Positions 29,121 to 38,761 of a stretch of 64,000 nt of DNA are shown piece after piece. Both the position numbers and the translations under genes were made by a program. Position 1 is the stretch's first letter. Each line of letters starts with the position of its first letter. The notes beneath the pieces are model-generated. The model ran no database searches, was not told the DNA's origin, and saw only the letters and a program-made list of their open reading frames with translations. The DNA is from Ancylomarina euxina (lineage in GTDB: Bacteria; Bacteroidota; Bacteroidia; Bacteroidales; Marinifilaceae), in the NCBI RefSeq assembly GCF_003863355.1, contig NZ_QQWG01000016.1, forward strand, positions 1 to 64,000, read 5' to 3'.

Positions 29121-29849
29121 ATGCGCATTACGAAGGATATGAAAATGGCCAGTGTTATTCAAATGAATTACATGTTGATTCCTGTAATTTATCGTTTTGG
29201 AATCAATTTAGGTTTCGGTGATAAAACGGTGAAGGAGATTTGTGATGAGACTGAGATTGATCTTAATTTCTTTCTACAATTGGTTAACACATACCATGAT
29301 AAAGATTATTTTCCTAAGGAAGAATTGCAGTCAATCCCATCAAAGGATATTGTAGCTTATTTGAAAATGACCCACTCGAGTTATTTGAACGAGAAGCTTA
29401 CCGAGATTGAAGATTTAATCGAATCATTGCAGCATGCTGAAGCTGAAGATGAGAAGTATATACTCCTGATAAGAAATTTTTACGAAGGATATAAAAATGA
29501 ATTAACAGAGCATATTTTGCACGAGGAAGAAGTTGTTTTTCCTTATGTATTGGCGGTTGAGGAAATTTGCAGTACGGGTTTTATTTCTGATTCCAATAAA
29601 AAGATTTATGAATCATTTTCAATTTCTAGATACCAGGATGCTCATGATGATGTGGAGGAAAAGTTGATGGACTTAAAGACCATCATGATAAAATATTTGA
29701 CTCCACCTTTGAATACAAGTCTATATCATAAAATTATTCAGTTACTCTTTATGCTGGAACAGGATTTGAATTACCATTCCCGAATTGAGGATAAGGTTTT
29801 GCTACCGAAGATGATTTCCATGGAAAAGATTATTACTGAACTGATTTAA
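29121..29849 (+). CDS. Hemerythrin-domain protein (RIC/YtfE-like)
   Basis: The 242-residue protein has a ScdA-like N-terminal segment (YRFGINLGFGDKTVKEICDE). A four-helix hemerythrin-type domain follows with His and Glu ligands in MTHSSYLNEKL, EHILHEEEVVFPYV, DAHDDVEEKL and NYHSRIEDKVLLP. Such proteins carry a non-heme di-iron site and, in the RIC/YtfE group, repair or protect Fe-S clusters during nitric oxide or oxidative stress. The N-terminal CxxC-like Cys pair of ScdA is not obvious. ATG 29121 is chosen over a longer frame starting inside the leader hairpin. The LuxR-type regulator follows after nine bases. Confidence 0.83.
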   Translation: MRITKDMKMASVIQMNYMLIPVIYRFGINLGFGDKTVKEICDETEIDLNFFLQLVNTYHDKDYFPKEELQSIPSKDIVAYLKMTHSSYLNEKLTEIEDLIESLQHAEAEDEKYILLIRNFYEGYKNELTEHILHEEEVVFPYVLAVEEICSTGFISDSNKKIYESFSISRYQDAHDDVEEKLMDLKTIMIKYLTPPLNTSLYHKIIQLLFMLEQDLNYHSRIEDKVLLPKMISMEKIITELI

Positions 29850-29858
29850 TTTGAAGCT

Positions 29859-30452
29859 ATGAATAATATTACGATTGTAGTTGCTGAAGCTTCATACCTG
29901 ATTCAAAAAGGGTTGGATACTATTCTTAAAAATCTAGGTGATAATCAGGTTATTCAGAAAATGGATAAGGCTGAAGGTTTGTTTGAAAGTTTAAGTACGC
30001 TTAAGCCCAATATATTGATTTTAAACCCTGATTTGTTGGACGCCAATGCCAAGCTGATTAATGAGGAGTGTGGTAAATTAAAGGCCTGCAAGCTTGTGAT
30101 TATCTCTAATGATGATGAGGCCGAGAATAAGTATTCTGCTGATGCATTTATCCATTATAATGATGACCAAAACAAGATATTAGCTTGTTTAGAAAGTTTG
30201 AAAGATGATATTGATAAGAAGAATAAAAATGTAAAATCAGATGAGCCAATTAGTGCTCGTGAGAAAAATATTTTAAAACACATTGCTCTCGGTTTAACCA
30301 ATAAAGAAATTGCTGATCAATTGTTTATTAGCATCCACACCGTAGTTACACATCGAAAAAATATTACTCAGAAATTAGGTATAAAATCAGTTTCAGGTTT
30401 GACGGTTTATGCTATTCTGAATAATTTGATTGCCATGGATGAGGTTAAGTAA
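29859..30452 (+). CDS. LuxR/NarL-type regulator with a degenerate receiver domain
   Basis: The 197-residue protein has a receiver-like N-terminal domain (1-115) and a LuxR-type helix-turn-helix (about 130-190: SAREKNILKHIALGLTNKEI, then ISIHTVVTHRKNITQKLG). The receiver lacks the usual chemistry. The phospho-acceptor position in PNILILNPDLL is Asn56, the acidic pair near residue 10 is Glu-Ala, and the conserved Lys is not found. It may therefore work without phosphorylation. It lies nine bases after the hemerythrin gene, suggesting control by, or of, di-iron stress functions. Confidence 0.85.
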   Translation: MNNITIVVAEASYLIQKGLDTILKNLGDNQVIQKMDKAEGLFESLSTLKPNILILNPDLLDANAKLINEECGKLKACKLVIISNDDEAENKYSADAFIHYNDDQNKILACLESLKDDIDKKNKNVKSDEPISAREKNILKHIALGLTNKEIADQLFISIHTVVTHRKNITQKLGIKSVSGLTVYAILNNLIAMDEVK

Positions 30453-30634
30453 GTGAAAGAGTTAATGAGATTATAGGATACTCCCAATTATTTCCGATTT
30501 ACTTTTCTTTTGATCAATTATACGTTCTTATTCTGCCAAGTTTAATCCCTGACAACGAGAAACTCTAATCTTATTATCTATAGGCTATCTTTATTTGAGA
30601 AGTGTTTTTACTCATTAACTCATGTCCTCATTCA

Positions 30635-33600
30635 CTAAATTATTTTTTTTGGTATTTTGATGTAAAAGCAACTTCCTTTACCTAGTTCTGATTCGACCCA
30701 TATTTCTCCTCCAGCTTGTACCACGCTATTTTTCACAATAGCAAGGCCTAAGCCCATTCCACTTGACTTTGTAGTGAAGTTTGGATAGAAAAGTCTTCCC
30801 TTTATTTTGGGGTCAACTCCTTTGCCATTGTCTTTAACAGAAGTCATCCAATACTCATTTTCTTCTTTCAATTCCACTAAGATTATTCCTTCCTGATCGC
30901 TTGGAATAGATTCAATCGCATTATTTAAAAGATTGACGTAGATTCGAACAAATTGCTCCCTGTCAAGGCTAGCCATGGCCTTTTCAATTCCATTTAAGTT
31001 TAACTCAATTTCATGCTTGTCGTTTTGATAAAGTGAAAATGCATGTTTTAATATCTCGACCAAATTCAAATCCTCTGATTTTAATTCAGGCATTTTAGCA
31101 AAGTTTGAGAATGCCGTAGCAATGGACGAAAGTGTGTCTATTTGATGGATAAGTGTTTCGCTGACTTGCTTTAAGTGCTTACCCCAATCTGGTGACTGAT
31201 CATCGTAACGACGTTGCAAAAATTGAATACTCAATTTCATGGGTGTAAGTGGATTCTTAATTTCATGCGCTACCTGTCGAGCCATTTCTCTCCAAGCTGA
31301 TTCTCGTTCTGATTGGGCTAAGAGTTCTGCCGACTGTTCCAAATCAACCAACATCTTATTATATACTCTTACCAAACTCCCTATTTCGTCATTTTTAGTG
31401 TATTCAATGGCTGTGCTGTGTGTGCCCAAGCGTGTACTTTGCAATTTGTTTTCGATCAACCTTAATGGTTGAGTAATCTTATTAGAGATGATGACTGAAA
31501 CAAAAATGGCAATCAAAATCATAAAGAGGTGCAGATTGATTCCTGTAAGGATTAAATTAAAAAGTTCTGATTTTAGATCCTGACTTTTTATGAAGTAAGG
31601 GAGATTGATAAAAGCCAAGCGCTGATTGTCGGCATCAACGAGGCTTTCATATGCTGAGAGATATTCCATATTACCAATCTGTTCTTTATGTATAAAGTGA
31701 GTTCGTTCTTTATAGAAGAGTTGATAAAACGCGGAAAAATTCATCTGTTCGCCTTGCAGTTTTTTATCAAAAATTTCTTGCCGCGATGAGGCAATTAATT
31801 CTCCTTTGATATTGTAAAGATGTATATCGGCAAAGATCAAATTAGATATTTGTTGTAATCTTTCGGTAATGCTATTCTTATCAGGATTGAATTGGAGCTC
31901 CGGAATTATTTCCTGCTTTATAATCTGTAATTTCTCACCTAATTCTTTATTGTGCTTATGGTTGAACTGTTCAATATTATAATAAATACTACCTCCTCCT
32001 AGTAGAAGGAAAAAAAGCATTAAAACGGCAATTATCGAATATTGTATTCGATACTTAAAACTATATTTTAATCTCAGTCGCCATGGGAATCGCTCTATAA
32101 AGCCAATGATTATAGTGAAAATATAGAAAAGAATAAAGATGTAGGGTATGCTAATGAATTTTTTAAACCAGGTAATTTCAGGCGAACTGAGAACAAGAGA
32201 ATTCTCTCCGAAACGGTAGATCAGATGTGAATAATGATCCAGTTTTTTTAAGGCATGGCTGTCTTTTGAGTTGCCAAAACCAGCATCGTTTAGGTAATAG
32301 TTGAATTCGCCAGACGAAGCAATTAGTTTACCCTTACGGTATTTTCCATAGGAATAATCTTTTCCCATTGCCAGAACTCTAAGTTTTTCATCGAGAAGAA
32401 GATCAGGATAACCCAGACCTTGCGATCTTGATTTAGAATCGAGACGAATAAAAATACGGTGGCTATCCTTTCCTGATGACTCAATTTCAATCTTCCCCAA
32501 ATAGGAAACCATCCCATCGTATTCGTTTAAGTTGTAGAAGTTACTGCCAACGATAATTTCACCGTTCTTAAGAATCATTTCCTCGAAGAATTCATAGCAG
32601 TTTCGAATTTGATTATCAGGTTCTACATTTAGTTCATCTTTTTCACCACAAATTGTGATTTGTATGTGGAATTGTTCCCAGTAGCCAACTAGGAAATTGG
32701 TTATCAGGTAGTCTGTGATTTTAATCTCGTTGGAAACAAGACTTTTACAAAGCTGCTTTAAATTGGGATCAGAGGTTATTTGTTTTTCTAGTTCTATAAG
32801 TAAAGCTTCTGATGTAGGACTGTATTCAGAATATAAGTTAAGTGTTTCGAGAACACGCACCTGTTTTTCCTTTTGATCCGAAAATGTGTTTATTCGATTG
32901 CCAATAAAAATAGAAACACAAAGTAGTAAGCTGATGAAAAAGGTGTGAAAGTAATTAGGCCTAACAAACTTATCGATGAGAATAATTGCTGATAATAAAG
33001 AGAATTCGAAAGCTAATTCCAACCGATCAATAGGCATACCCATTATTTTTTTTAAAAGGAATATGATGCCAAAGAAAAGGGTGATTACTAAAAACCTAAA
33101 GGGTATTGAGATCTTATCTTTAATACTTCTATTGGTGAGTTTACCAAGAAGAATAAGGCCATAAAATAGTTGAATCAATACCACTAAACCTAATATGGAA
33201 TAGATCCAATTGCTTTTAATCTCAAACATCTGGAAGGATAAACTCGAATCTAAAACCAGGTTTTTAAAGAGAATGCTGATGGTCGCATATAGAAGATAAA
33301 AGAATATCAGATTTATGAATAAGAAAATATAGTTGTATGTCAGAGCTCTATTTCTTAGCATAACCTGATAAGGGAAATACTTAGTGTAGGCATAAATAAA
33401 ACTGAATATGAAGAAGCTGTTTATGGCAAAGTCTCCCAAGGAAGGAAAGTAGAATGAAGATGCGAAAAGGACCGGTGAGAAGAGCTCCATACTTGAAAAA
33501 ATATTGGGAATACCTTTGCTTAGCATGATATATCGGATCCAGATCAATAGAAAACCAAAGGCTAGAATACCGATGCTGCGGAACCATAGTTTTTTTCGCA

Positions 33601-34294
33601 TCCTAATGATTTGAATAGCTAATAGAACACCAAACAGTAAACTTAATAAGTAGAAATAGACCGCCTTATTAAAATCGGGTTGAGATAGAAAATTGTCCTT
33701 TTCTTTTTCTAAACTGAAGAGTGCTTTCCCTTTGCTATTTTTGATTGCATTCGGGTCATTATCATGAATATGTATAATGAAGGAATCGGATAAATTGAAT
33801 GCTTTTGCAAAATGATTTTTTAGGTATTTATTCTCATAAGTATATTGCCTTTGTATCAATATCAGTCCTATAAGCTGTTTTTGGGCAAGCTTCGTTTTTT
33901 TGATGTAAAACCAGGCATTGTCAATGAATTCAATTTGAGATTCGAATTCTTTATTGATAATGGAAAGCGGAAGGTTGATTGAATTATTACTCCAATAAAT
34001 CAAGCTGTCATTCTCAACTGCAAATAATGATAGTTCCTTATTTTTTAGTTCAGCTTCTTCTTTACTGAGGTTATCATTTTCAGGAATAAACTCATTTTGT
34101 TTCGATAAAGTCTCAGCCAGGTAGCTTATATATTTATCAAGTAAGGCTTCTTTTTCAAGGAAAACTTTCTGAAAATGATAAAGTTTAGTTTCTGAATTCT
34201 TATCTGTATTCGCCTGGTTATCAATCCTTGTTCCAATAAGGATTGAAAGAGAAAAGAGGATACTTAGAAAGATGATGAGTTTGTTTTTTTTCAA
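30635..34294 (-). CDS. Large membrane sensor histidine kinase (NtrY-like)
   Basis: The 1219-residue protein starts with a signal/anchor helix and a periplasmic stretch. A block of several membrane helices lies at about residues 210-470. A second extracytoplasmic region, two more helices and a HAMP linker follow. The kinase core has the H box in ARQVAHEIKNPLTPMKLSIQ (His near residue 995), the N box NLLNNAIESI, the G1 box DNGKGVDP and G2 GMGLGLAIVKN. The HEIKNPLTP form resembles NtrY-type kinases. No response regulator is next to it. rlmH lies 144 bases upstream on the same strand. Confidence 0.9.
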   Translation of the reverse strand: MKKNKLIIFLSILFSLSILIGTRIDNQANTDKNSETKLYHFQKVFLEKEALLDKYISYLAETLSKQNEFIPENDNLSKEEAELKNKELSLFAVENDSLIYWSNNSINLPLSIINKEFESQIEFIDNAWFYIKKTKLAQKQLIGLILIQRQYTYENKYLKNHFAKAFNLSDSFIIHIHDNDPNAIKNSKGKALFSLEKEKDNFLSQPDFNKAVYFYLLSLLFGVLLAIQIIRMRKKLWFRSIGILAFGFLLIWIRYIMLSKGIPNIFSSMELFSPVLFASSFYFPSLGDFAINSFFIFSFIYAYTKYFPYQVMLRNRALTYNYIFLFINLIFFYLLYATISILFKNLVLDSSLSFQMFEIKSNWIYSILGLVVLIQLFYGLILLGKLTNRSIKDKISIPFRFLVITLFFGIIFLLKKIMGMPIDRLELAFEFSLLSAIILIDKFVRPNYFHTFFISLLLCVSIFIGNRINTFSDQKEKQVRVLETLNLYSEYSPTSEALLIELEKQITSDPNLKQLCKSLVSNEIKITDYLITNFLVGYWEQFHIQITICGEKDELNVEPDNQIRNCYEFFEEMILKNGEIIVGSNFYNLNEYDGMVSYLGKIEIESSGKDSHRIFIRLDSKSRSQGLGYPDLLLDEKLRVLAMGKDYSYGKYRKGKLIASSGEFNYYLNDAGFGNSKDSHALKKLDHYSHLIYRFGENSLVLSSPEITWFKKFISIPYIFILFYIFTIIIGFIERFPWRLRLKYSFKYRIQYSIIAVLMLFFLLLGGGSIYYNIEQFNHKHNKELGEKLQIIKQEIIPELQFNPDKNSITERLQQISNLIFADIHLYNIKGELIASSRQEIFDKKLQGEQMNFSAFYQLFYKERTHFIHKEQIGNMEYLSAYESLVDADNQRLAFINLPYFIKSQDLKSELFNLILTGINLHLFMILIAIFVSVIISNKITQPLRLIENKLQSTRLGTHSTAIEYTKNDEIGSLVRVYNKMLVDLEQSAELLAQSERESAWREMARQVAHEIKNPLTPMKLSIQFLQRRYDDQSPDWGKHLKQVSETLIHQIDTLSSIATAFSNFAKMPELKSEDLNLVEILKHAFSLYQNDKHEIELNLNGIEKAMASLDREQFVRIYVNLLNNAIESIPSDQEGIILVELKEENEYWMTSVKDNGKGVDPKIKGRLFYPNFTTKSSGMGLGLAIVKNSVVQAGGEIWVESELGKGSCFYIKIPKKII

Positions 34295-34438
34295 GACCTG
34301 GAATATAAGTGATGATAGATGAATTCAATCCAGATCCTTTGAACAAGTTTGATGCCAATTCTTTTGAAACATCAATTATTTAGCTGATTTAGATCGAAAT
34401 TTATACAGCTCTTAAATTAGCATAATTTAGTGAGATGA

Positions 34439-34912
34439 TCAAACGTGATGATAAGGTTCGTTGCGCAGGATTGTCATTGCTCTGTAAAGCTGTTCTGTAA
34501 ATATCATGCGAATCATCTGATGTGAAAAGGTCATCTTGGAAAGGGAAATTTTACCCTGTGCTTGCTGGTAGACCTCTGGAGAGAAGCCATAGGGACCACC
34601 TATTACAAAAATAAGGTTCTTGATACCGCTAAGCATTTTTTGCTCGATAAATTGCGAGAAAGCTGTTGACGAAAATTCTTTGCCACCTTCGTCCAATAGA
34701 ATCATTAAATCACCACTTTTTACTTGTGCCAAAATCAATTCGCCTTCCTTTTGCTTTTGCTGCTGCTCCGAAAGATTCTTGGTATTTTTGATATCAGGAA
34801 TAATCTTCATCTCGTAAGGCATGTAGTGTATCAATCTCTTTTGATATTCCTCAATGCCTTTTATCACAAAGTCTTTATCTGTTTTTCCAATGACAAGTAA
34901 GGTGGTTTTCAT
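34439..34912 (-). CDS. rlmH: 23S rRNA (pseudouridine1915-N3)-methyltransferase
   Basis: The 157-residue SPOUT-fold protein has the usual RlmH length and motifs: LLDEGGKEFSSTAFSQFI, IFVIGGPYGFSPEV forming the SAM-binding knot, and the C-terminal SKMTFSHQMIRMIFTEQLYRA and NEPYHH. It methylates pseudouridine 1915 of helix 69 on assembled 70S ribosomes. Confidence 0.96.
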   Translation of the reverse strand: MKTTLLVIGKTDKDFVIKGIEEYQKRLIHYMPYEMKIIPDIKNTKNLSEQQQKQKEGELILAQVKSGDLMILLDEGGKEFSSTAFSQFIEQKMLSGIKNLIFVIGGPYGFSPEVYQQAQGKISLSKMTFSHQMIRMIFTEQLYRAMTILRNEPYHHV

Positions 34913-35169
34913 ATTTGATATGCTGATTTATTAAACAAATTTCAGAGTTTAGATTAAACTATTTACTCTTTCATTCGTCTATGATAAGTGACAAAGTTTT
35001 TGATAGGACAAAGATAGGATCAGAAGATCTGAAATAAAATATAAAGTGTCCTTTAATCAGGATAATAAAGTGAAAAGATAAATTTTTAGTACTTTCTTAT
35101 TACCTTGCGTTTTAAATTCAGCATGGTATTTGTTCTAGTGAGTTTGAATTTAAGATAAACATTCATTTT

Positions 35170-35565
35170 ATGAGATTTTTAAAATACATACTTATCATTA
35201 CTATTCAGGTTTTGAGTATTACAGCCTTTGCGCAGCAGAGCCAAGATTTGCCCGAGGGATTGGTAACTGCTTTCCAACAAGGGAACAGTATTAGTTTGGC
35301 CAATTTCTTTAGTGATAGAATTGAGTTGAAGATTCAAAACAAGGAAGCGATTTATAGTCGATCGCAAGCTAAGCAGATAATGGCTAAGTTTTTTGCGCAA
35401 TGTAAACCTAAGAGTCTAAAGAAAAAGCATATTGGGGGTAAACCTAACTCGCCTTACTTTATTGGAACCTTATTCACCAATAATGGCAACTATAGAACCA
35501 CTTTCTTGTTAAAGGGAGATGGGGATAAGGTGGTCATTCATCGATTGAGTTTAGAACTCGAATAG
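35170..35565 (+). CDS. DUF4783 secreted protein
   Basis: The 131-residue product has a signal peptide (to about residue 21, AFAQQ). A small NTF2-like fold follows, typical of DUF4783: LPEGLVTAFQQGNSISLANF, RSQAKQIMAKFFAQC, then GGKPNSPYFIGTL and a C-terminal beta strand. The function is unknown. It is a single gene sharing a terminator with ung. Confidence 0.85.
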   Translation: MRFLKYILIITIQVLSITAFAQQSQDLPEGLVTAFQQGNSISLANFFSDRIELKIQNKEAIYSRSQAKQIMAKFFAQCKPKSLKKKHIGGKPNSPYFIGTLFTNNGNYRTTFLLKGDGDKVVIHRLSLELE

Positions 35566-35583
35566 AATTTAAATGAAGGATAT

Positions 35584-35622
35584 AAAATTAGGGGCTATCG
35601 ATAATTTGATAGCCCCTAATTT
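35584..35622. terminator. Bidirectional terminator between DUF4783 and ung
   Basis: AAATTAGGGGCTATC and GATAGCCCCTAATTT form a 15-bp perfect stem around an eight-base loop. Confidence 0.93.
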
Positions 35623-35624
35623 AT

Positions 35625-36326
35625 TTACAAGTCTAATCTTTTTTGTGCAGTGTTATCTTTCAATTCCCAGTCGATTGGTTCCAATCCTTGTTTGATTAGG
35701 TAGTTGTTGGCCTGACTAAAAGGCTTGCTGCCAAAGAATCCTCGGTGTGCCGATAGTGGAGAAGGATGAGCCGACTTTATGATGTGATGCTTTCTGCTAT
35801 CAATCTGTATCCCTTTCTTTTGAGCATAGGATCCCCATAGGATAAAAACAAGTTTTTCTCTTTTCTCAGATAAAGCTTTGATGGCTGCATCGGTAAATTC
35901 TTCCCAGCCTTTTTTCTGATGCGATCCTGCTTCATTTGCTCTAACTGTTAGCGTTGCATTAATCAGAAGAACACCTTGTTTGGCCCAATCTTCTAGATTG
36001 CCCTTACTCGATATGGGAATTTTTAAGTCTTTATTTATCTCCTTATAAATGTTTCTCAAGCTTGGCGGAAATCTCATCTCATCATTTACCGAGAAAGCCA
36101 AACCATTAGCCTGTTTAGGGCCATGATATGGATCCTGACCCAGGATAACAACCTTTATATCCTCGAATGGGCATGTGTTAAAGGCCTTGAATATGAATTC
36201 CTGAGGAGGATAGATCTCATTCTCTTGATATTCAGTATCAACAAAATGTTCTAATTGTTTAAAGTAAGGCTTTTCAAATTCAGTTTCAAGATTCGCTTTC
36301 CAGCTATCACTTATATTTTTATTCAT
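35625..36326 (-). CDS. ung: Uracil-DNA glycosylase
   Basis: The 233-residue family-1 enzyme removes uracil from DNA at the start of base excision repair. The water-activating loop is LGQDPYHGPKQANGLAFSV, and the DNA-intercalating loop is HPSPLSAHRGFFGSKPFS. WAKQGVLLINATLTVR and FILWGSYAQKK complete the set. Length and motifs are standard. Confidence 0.97.
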   Translation of the reverse strand: MNKNISDSWKANLETEFEKPYFKQLEHFVDTEYQENEIYPPQEFIFKAFNTCPFEDIKVVILGQDPYHGPKQANGLAFSVNDEMRFPPSLRNIYKEINKDLKIPISSKGNLEDWAKQGVLLINATLTVRANEAGSHQKKGWEEFTDAAIKALSEKREKLVFILWGSYAQKKGIQIDSRKHHIIKSAHPSPLSAHRGFFGSKPFSQANNYLIKQGLEPIDWELKDNTAQKRLDL

Positions 36327-36377
36327 AATTTATTCGGTTTTATGCGAAGATACGACTAATTGATGAAACGATTTGCT

Positions 36378-36416
36378 GATGTGATGATGTGATGATGTGG
36401 TGGTGTGATGATGTGG
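36378..36416. repeat. Short tandem repeat, 8-bp unit GATGTGAT
   Basis: Nearly five copies of an eight-base unit (GATGTGAT twice, then GATGTGGT, GGTGTGAT and a partial GATGTGG) lie just upstream of ung. Confidence 0.8.
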
Positions 36417-36430
36417 CATCTGAAGATGAT

Positions 36431-36462
36431 TTCTGCGATAATCAGCGTTATCTGTGGGAAAC
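36431..36462. repeat. Dispersed repeat, TCTGCG...TCTGTGGGAA type
   Basis: The stretch TTCTGCGATAATCAGCGTTA, followed by TCTGTGGGAA, resembles two stretches at 41476 and 41541. These are short non-coding relics of one repeat family. Confidence 0.5.
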
Positions 36463-36485
36463 ATTTTAGGAGGAAGTCATAAAAA

Positions 36486-36524
36486 GAAAAGGGATTACAG
36501 CCAATGACCGTAATCCCTTTTTGA
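36486..36524 (-). terminator. Terminator of glnA
   Basis: AAAGGGATTAC pairs with GTAATCCCTTT. On the minus strand the stem is followed by TTTTCTTTTT. Confidence 0.9.
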
Positions 36525-36585
36525 TTGTTAGTAGGTACTCTTATTTAGTCGGTTTTCTTTTTCAAGAAATTTATAATTAATTTGA

Positions 36586-38091
36586 TTACATGCAGTGAAT
36601 GTATTTTTCCACGATAGCCATAATTTCCTGATGATGACCTAAGATACGATCGTTAAGACCATTGTCGTTGTATGCCTTAAGGCCAGCAGCAACAGCATCG
36701 ATGCTTCCAGGAGGGAAGATGTTGTTGTTTTCGAAAACTTCACGCTTAGCCAATAGGCTGTCAGCACTCTCGAAACAACAAGTTGGCAATTGCTCTAGTT
36801 TCTCAAGTCTCTCAGAGAAGTTTGAACTAAAGATATCCATATCAGCATATAAAGCTTCAGCTCTTTCTAATGCTTTTTCATCATTTAAACCGTGTTGTAC
36901 AGCTACGATCAAACCAGCAACCAGCATATAAATGTCTGCGGATCCATCTGGCACGCGGAACTCAAAAGTTTGCTTGCTTGAGAAGTCACGAGTATCAGCT
37001 TGTTGCTGAGGATTCACCTCTTTAATCATGTCTTTAGAACCTAACCATCCAAGAGGTACACGTACCAAAACAGAACGGTTACGATCTCCCCAACATACGT
37101 AAGTTGGTGCTTCCTGATGAGGAACTAGACGTAAGTATGATGTTGGGATTGTATTTCCAAAAGCCGTTAAAGGACCAGCAAGATCCATGATACCAGCAAT
37201 ACCTTTTTTAGCAATATCGCTTAGTTTACCATTCTCAACACATAGGTTTTTACCATCTTTCTCAAGCATCATGTGAATGTGAAGACCTGATCCGGCTTTA
37301 CCTACTGTAATTTTTGGAGCCCAGCTTACTAGCGCTCCTTCGCGAGCTGCCAACATACGAACGATCCATTTACCAATCAATAATTGATCAACGGCATCTT
37401 CTGCTTCAACTGGGATAAATTCAATCTCGTGCTGCTCGTAACCATCTTCACGAATAATGAAGTTACCTACTTCTGAGTGACCATATTTAATTTTACCACC
37501 ACACTGAGCAATAAGTACCATTGCTTCGCGACGTAGGTTCTCCCACTGAGTAAAAGGTTGAGAATCATGATATCCTTTTTGGTCTTCGCCAGGATAAAGC
37601 TCAGATTTTGTACTTTTAATATAGTACTCCAACTCACCCATAGCCTTGAAAGTCATCCCTGTTTTTTCCTTAAAGCAGTTATGCGCTTTTTTAAGGATAT
37701 GCTCTGGTGCACTCTCTAAAGGCTCACCTTGAGCTGTATAGAAAGAACAAAGGATATCTAAAGTTGGAATCTCTGAGAATGGATTTAAGAAAGCTGTCTT
37801 GAAACGTGGAATCACGTATAAGTCACTAGAACCGGCTTCGATAAATGGGAATAGACTTGATCCGTCAACACGCTCACCTGTACTCAAGATACTGTCAAGG
37901 TGGTTACGGTCAGTTATAATAAAGTTTAATGTTTTTAATTTACCATCGTTAGCAATGTAACGGAAGTTAATCATCTGAATGCCATTTTCTTCGATGTAAC
38001 GAATCAAATCCTCTTTAGTGAATTCATTTGGCATTTTCTGTAAGTACTGAACCAACTTGTTTGGGTTCAAAGCAACTGAAGCATTTGTCAT
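36586..38091 (-). CDS. glnA: Glutamine synthetase
   Basis: The 501-residue enzyme condenses glutamate and ammonia with ATP. The beta-grasp domain (about 30-120) has DGSSLFPFIEAGSSDLYVIP. The catalytic barrel has MGELEYYI and HHEIEFIP-like EQHEIEFIPVEAEDA for metal ligands, and GSGLHIHMMLEKDGKN for the metal- and glutamate-binding His. NTIPTSYLRLVPHQEAPTYV and NRSVLVRVPLGW complete the active site. It belongs to the type I-like forms common in Bacteroidetes. No adenylylation Tyr loop is evident. It is transcribed alone behind a long upstream region. Confidence 0.93.
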   Translation of the reverse strand: MTNASVALNPNKLVQYLQKMPNEFTKEDLIRYIEENGIQMINFRYIANDGKLKTLNFIITDRNHLDSILSTGERVDGSSLFPFIEAGSSDLYVIPRFKTAFLNPFSEIPTLDILCSFYTAQGEPLESAPEHILKKAHNCFKEKTGMTFKAMGELEYYIKSTKSELYPGEDQKGYHDSQPFTQWENLRREAMVLIAQCGGKIKYGHSEVGNFIIREDGYEQHEIEFIPVEAEDAVDQLLIGKWIVRMLAAREGALVSWAPKITVGKAGSGLHIHMMLEKDGKNLCVENGKLSDIAKKGIAGIMDLAGPLTAFGNTIPTSYLRLVPHQEAPTYVCWGDRNRSVLVRVPLGWLGSKDMIKEVNPQQQADTRDFSSKQTFEFRVPDGSADIYMLVAGLIVAVQHGLNDEKALERAEALYADMDIFSSNFSERLEKLEQLPTCCFESADSLLAKREVFENNNIFPPGSIDAVAAGLKAYNDNGLNDRILGHHQEIMAIVEKYIHCM

Positions 38092-38761
38092 GATGCAATT
38101 ATTTATTTAATGTTTGTGTTTTTTAGCTTTTATCTGATGCGGGCATATTTTTATTATTGACTCATTATAAATAGATATGACTTATAACGATTGCATGCTT
38201 ACATCTTTGTTTTCTTTCAATTGCTAAAATAGAGGAGTTACCCCTTGCTTTCCAAGCAGAACAGTAGAATTCGGATATTGATGAAAAAAGCCTTGTAAGT
38301 GTTGTCTTTATTGGGTTTCTGTCTGTTTTATGACTACTTGTAGGAAGAGTTTTTTTCTGTTGTACAGCACTTTGTTTTTGAGCTTTCCAAGCCTAAAAAA
38401 GTGAATTTGAAGAACAGCCCCCCTTTCTAATGGTAGGGTGACTAAAAAGGATGTGTTTTTACTATACTTGATCCCTATTGGGGATATGGTAGTCTTCTTT
38501 TATAAGTTAGTAATTGTTGAAAACACCCTCATTTTGATCACACCCCATGCAAAACGTCATTTTTTTGATCTTTGTCGCAAAATAATTGAATAATTCTACT
38601 CTAAAAAGGCATAAAAATAAAACGCACCCCTGTATTTTATTCTTTTTTATCCTTAAGCTGATTCCGTACTGTTAATTAGGGGCGATTCTGATTGAATATC
38701 TGTTTTGCAGTTCTCTTATTCTGGTTTTGAAACCTAAGACGTGAGGAAATTCATCTTGTTA
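38092..38761. other. Long intergenic region upstream of glnA
   Basis: This is 670 bases with no gene. It contains several C-rich patches (CCCCCC at 38419, CACCC at 38524, CACCCC at 38540, CACCCC at 38624). Two CATTTT...GATC motifs lie at 38530 and 38558. The function is unknown. It may hold the glnA regulatory region. Confidence 0.4.

Noticed and set aside
36378-36416. Possible CRISPR-like repetition
   Set aside because: The units are eight bases with no spacers, so it is a simple tandem repeat. No CRISPR array or cas gene was seen in the window.
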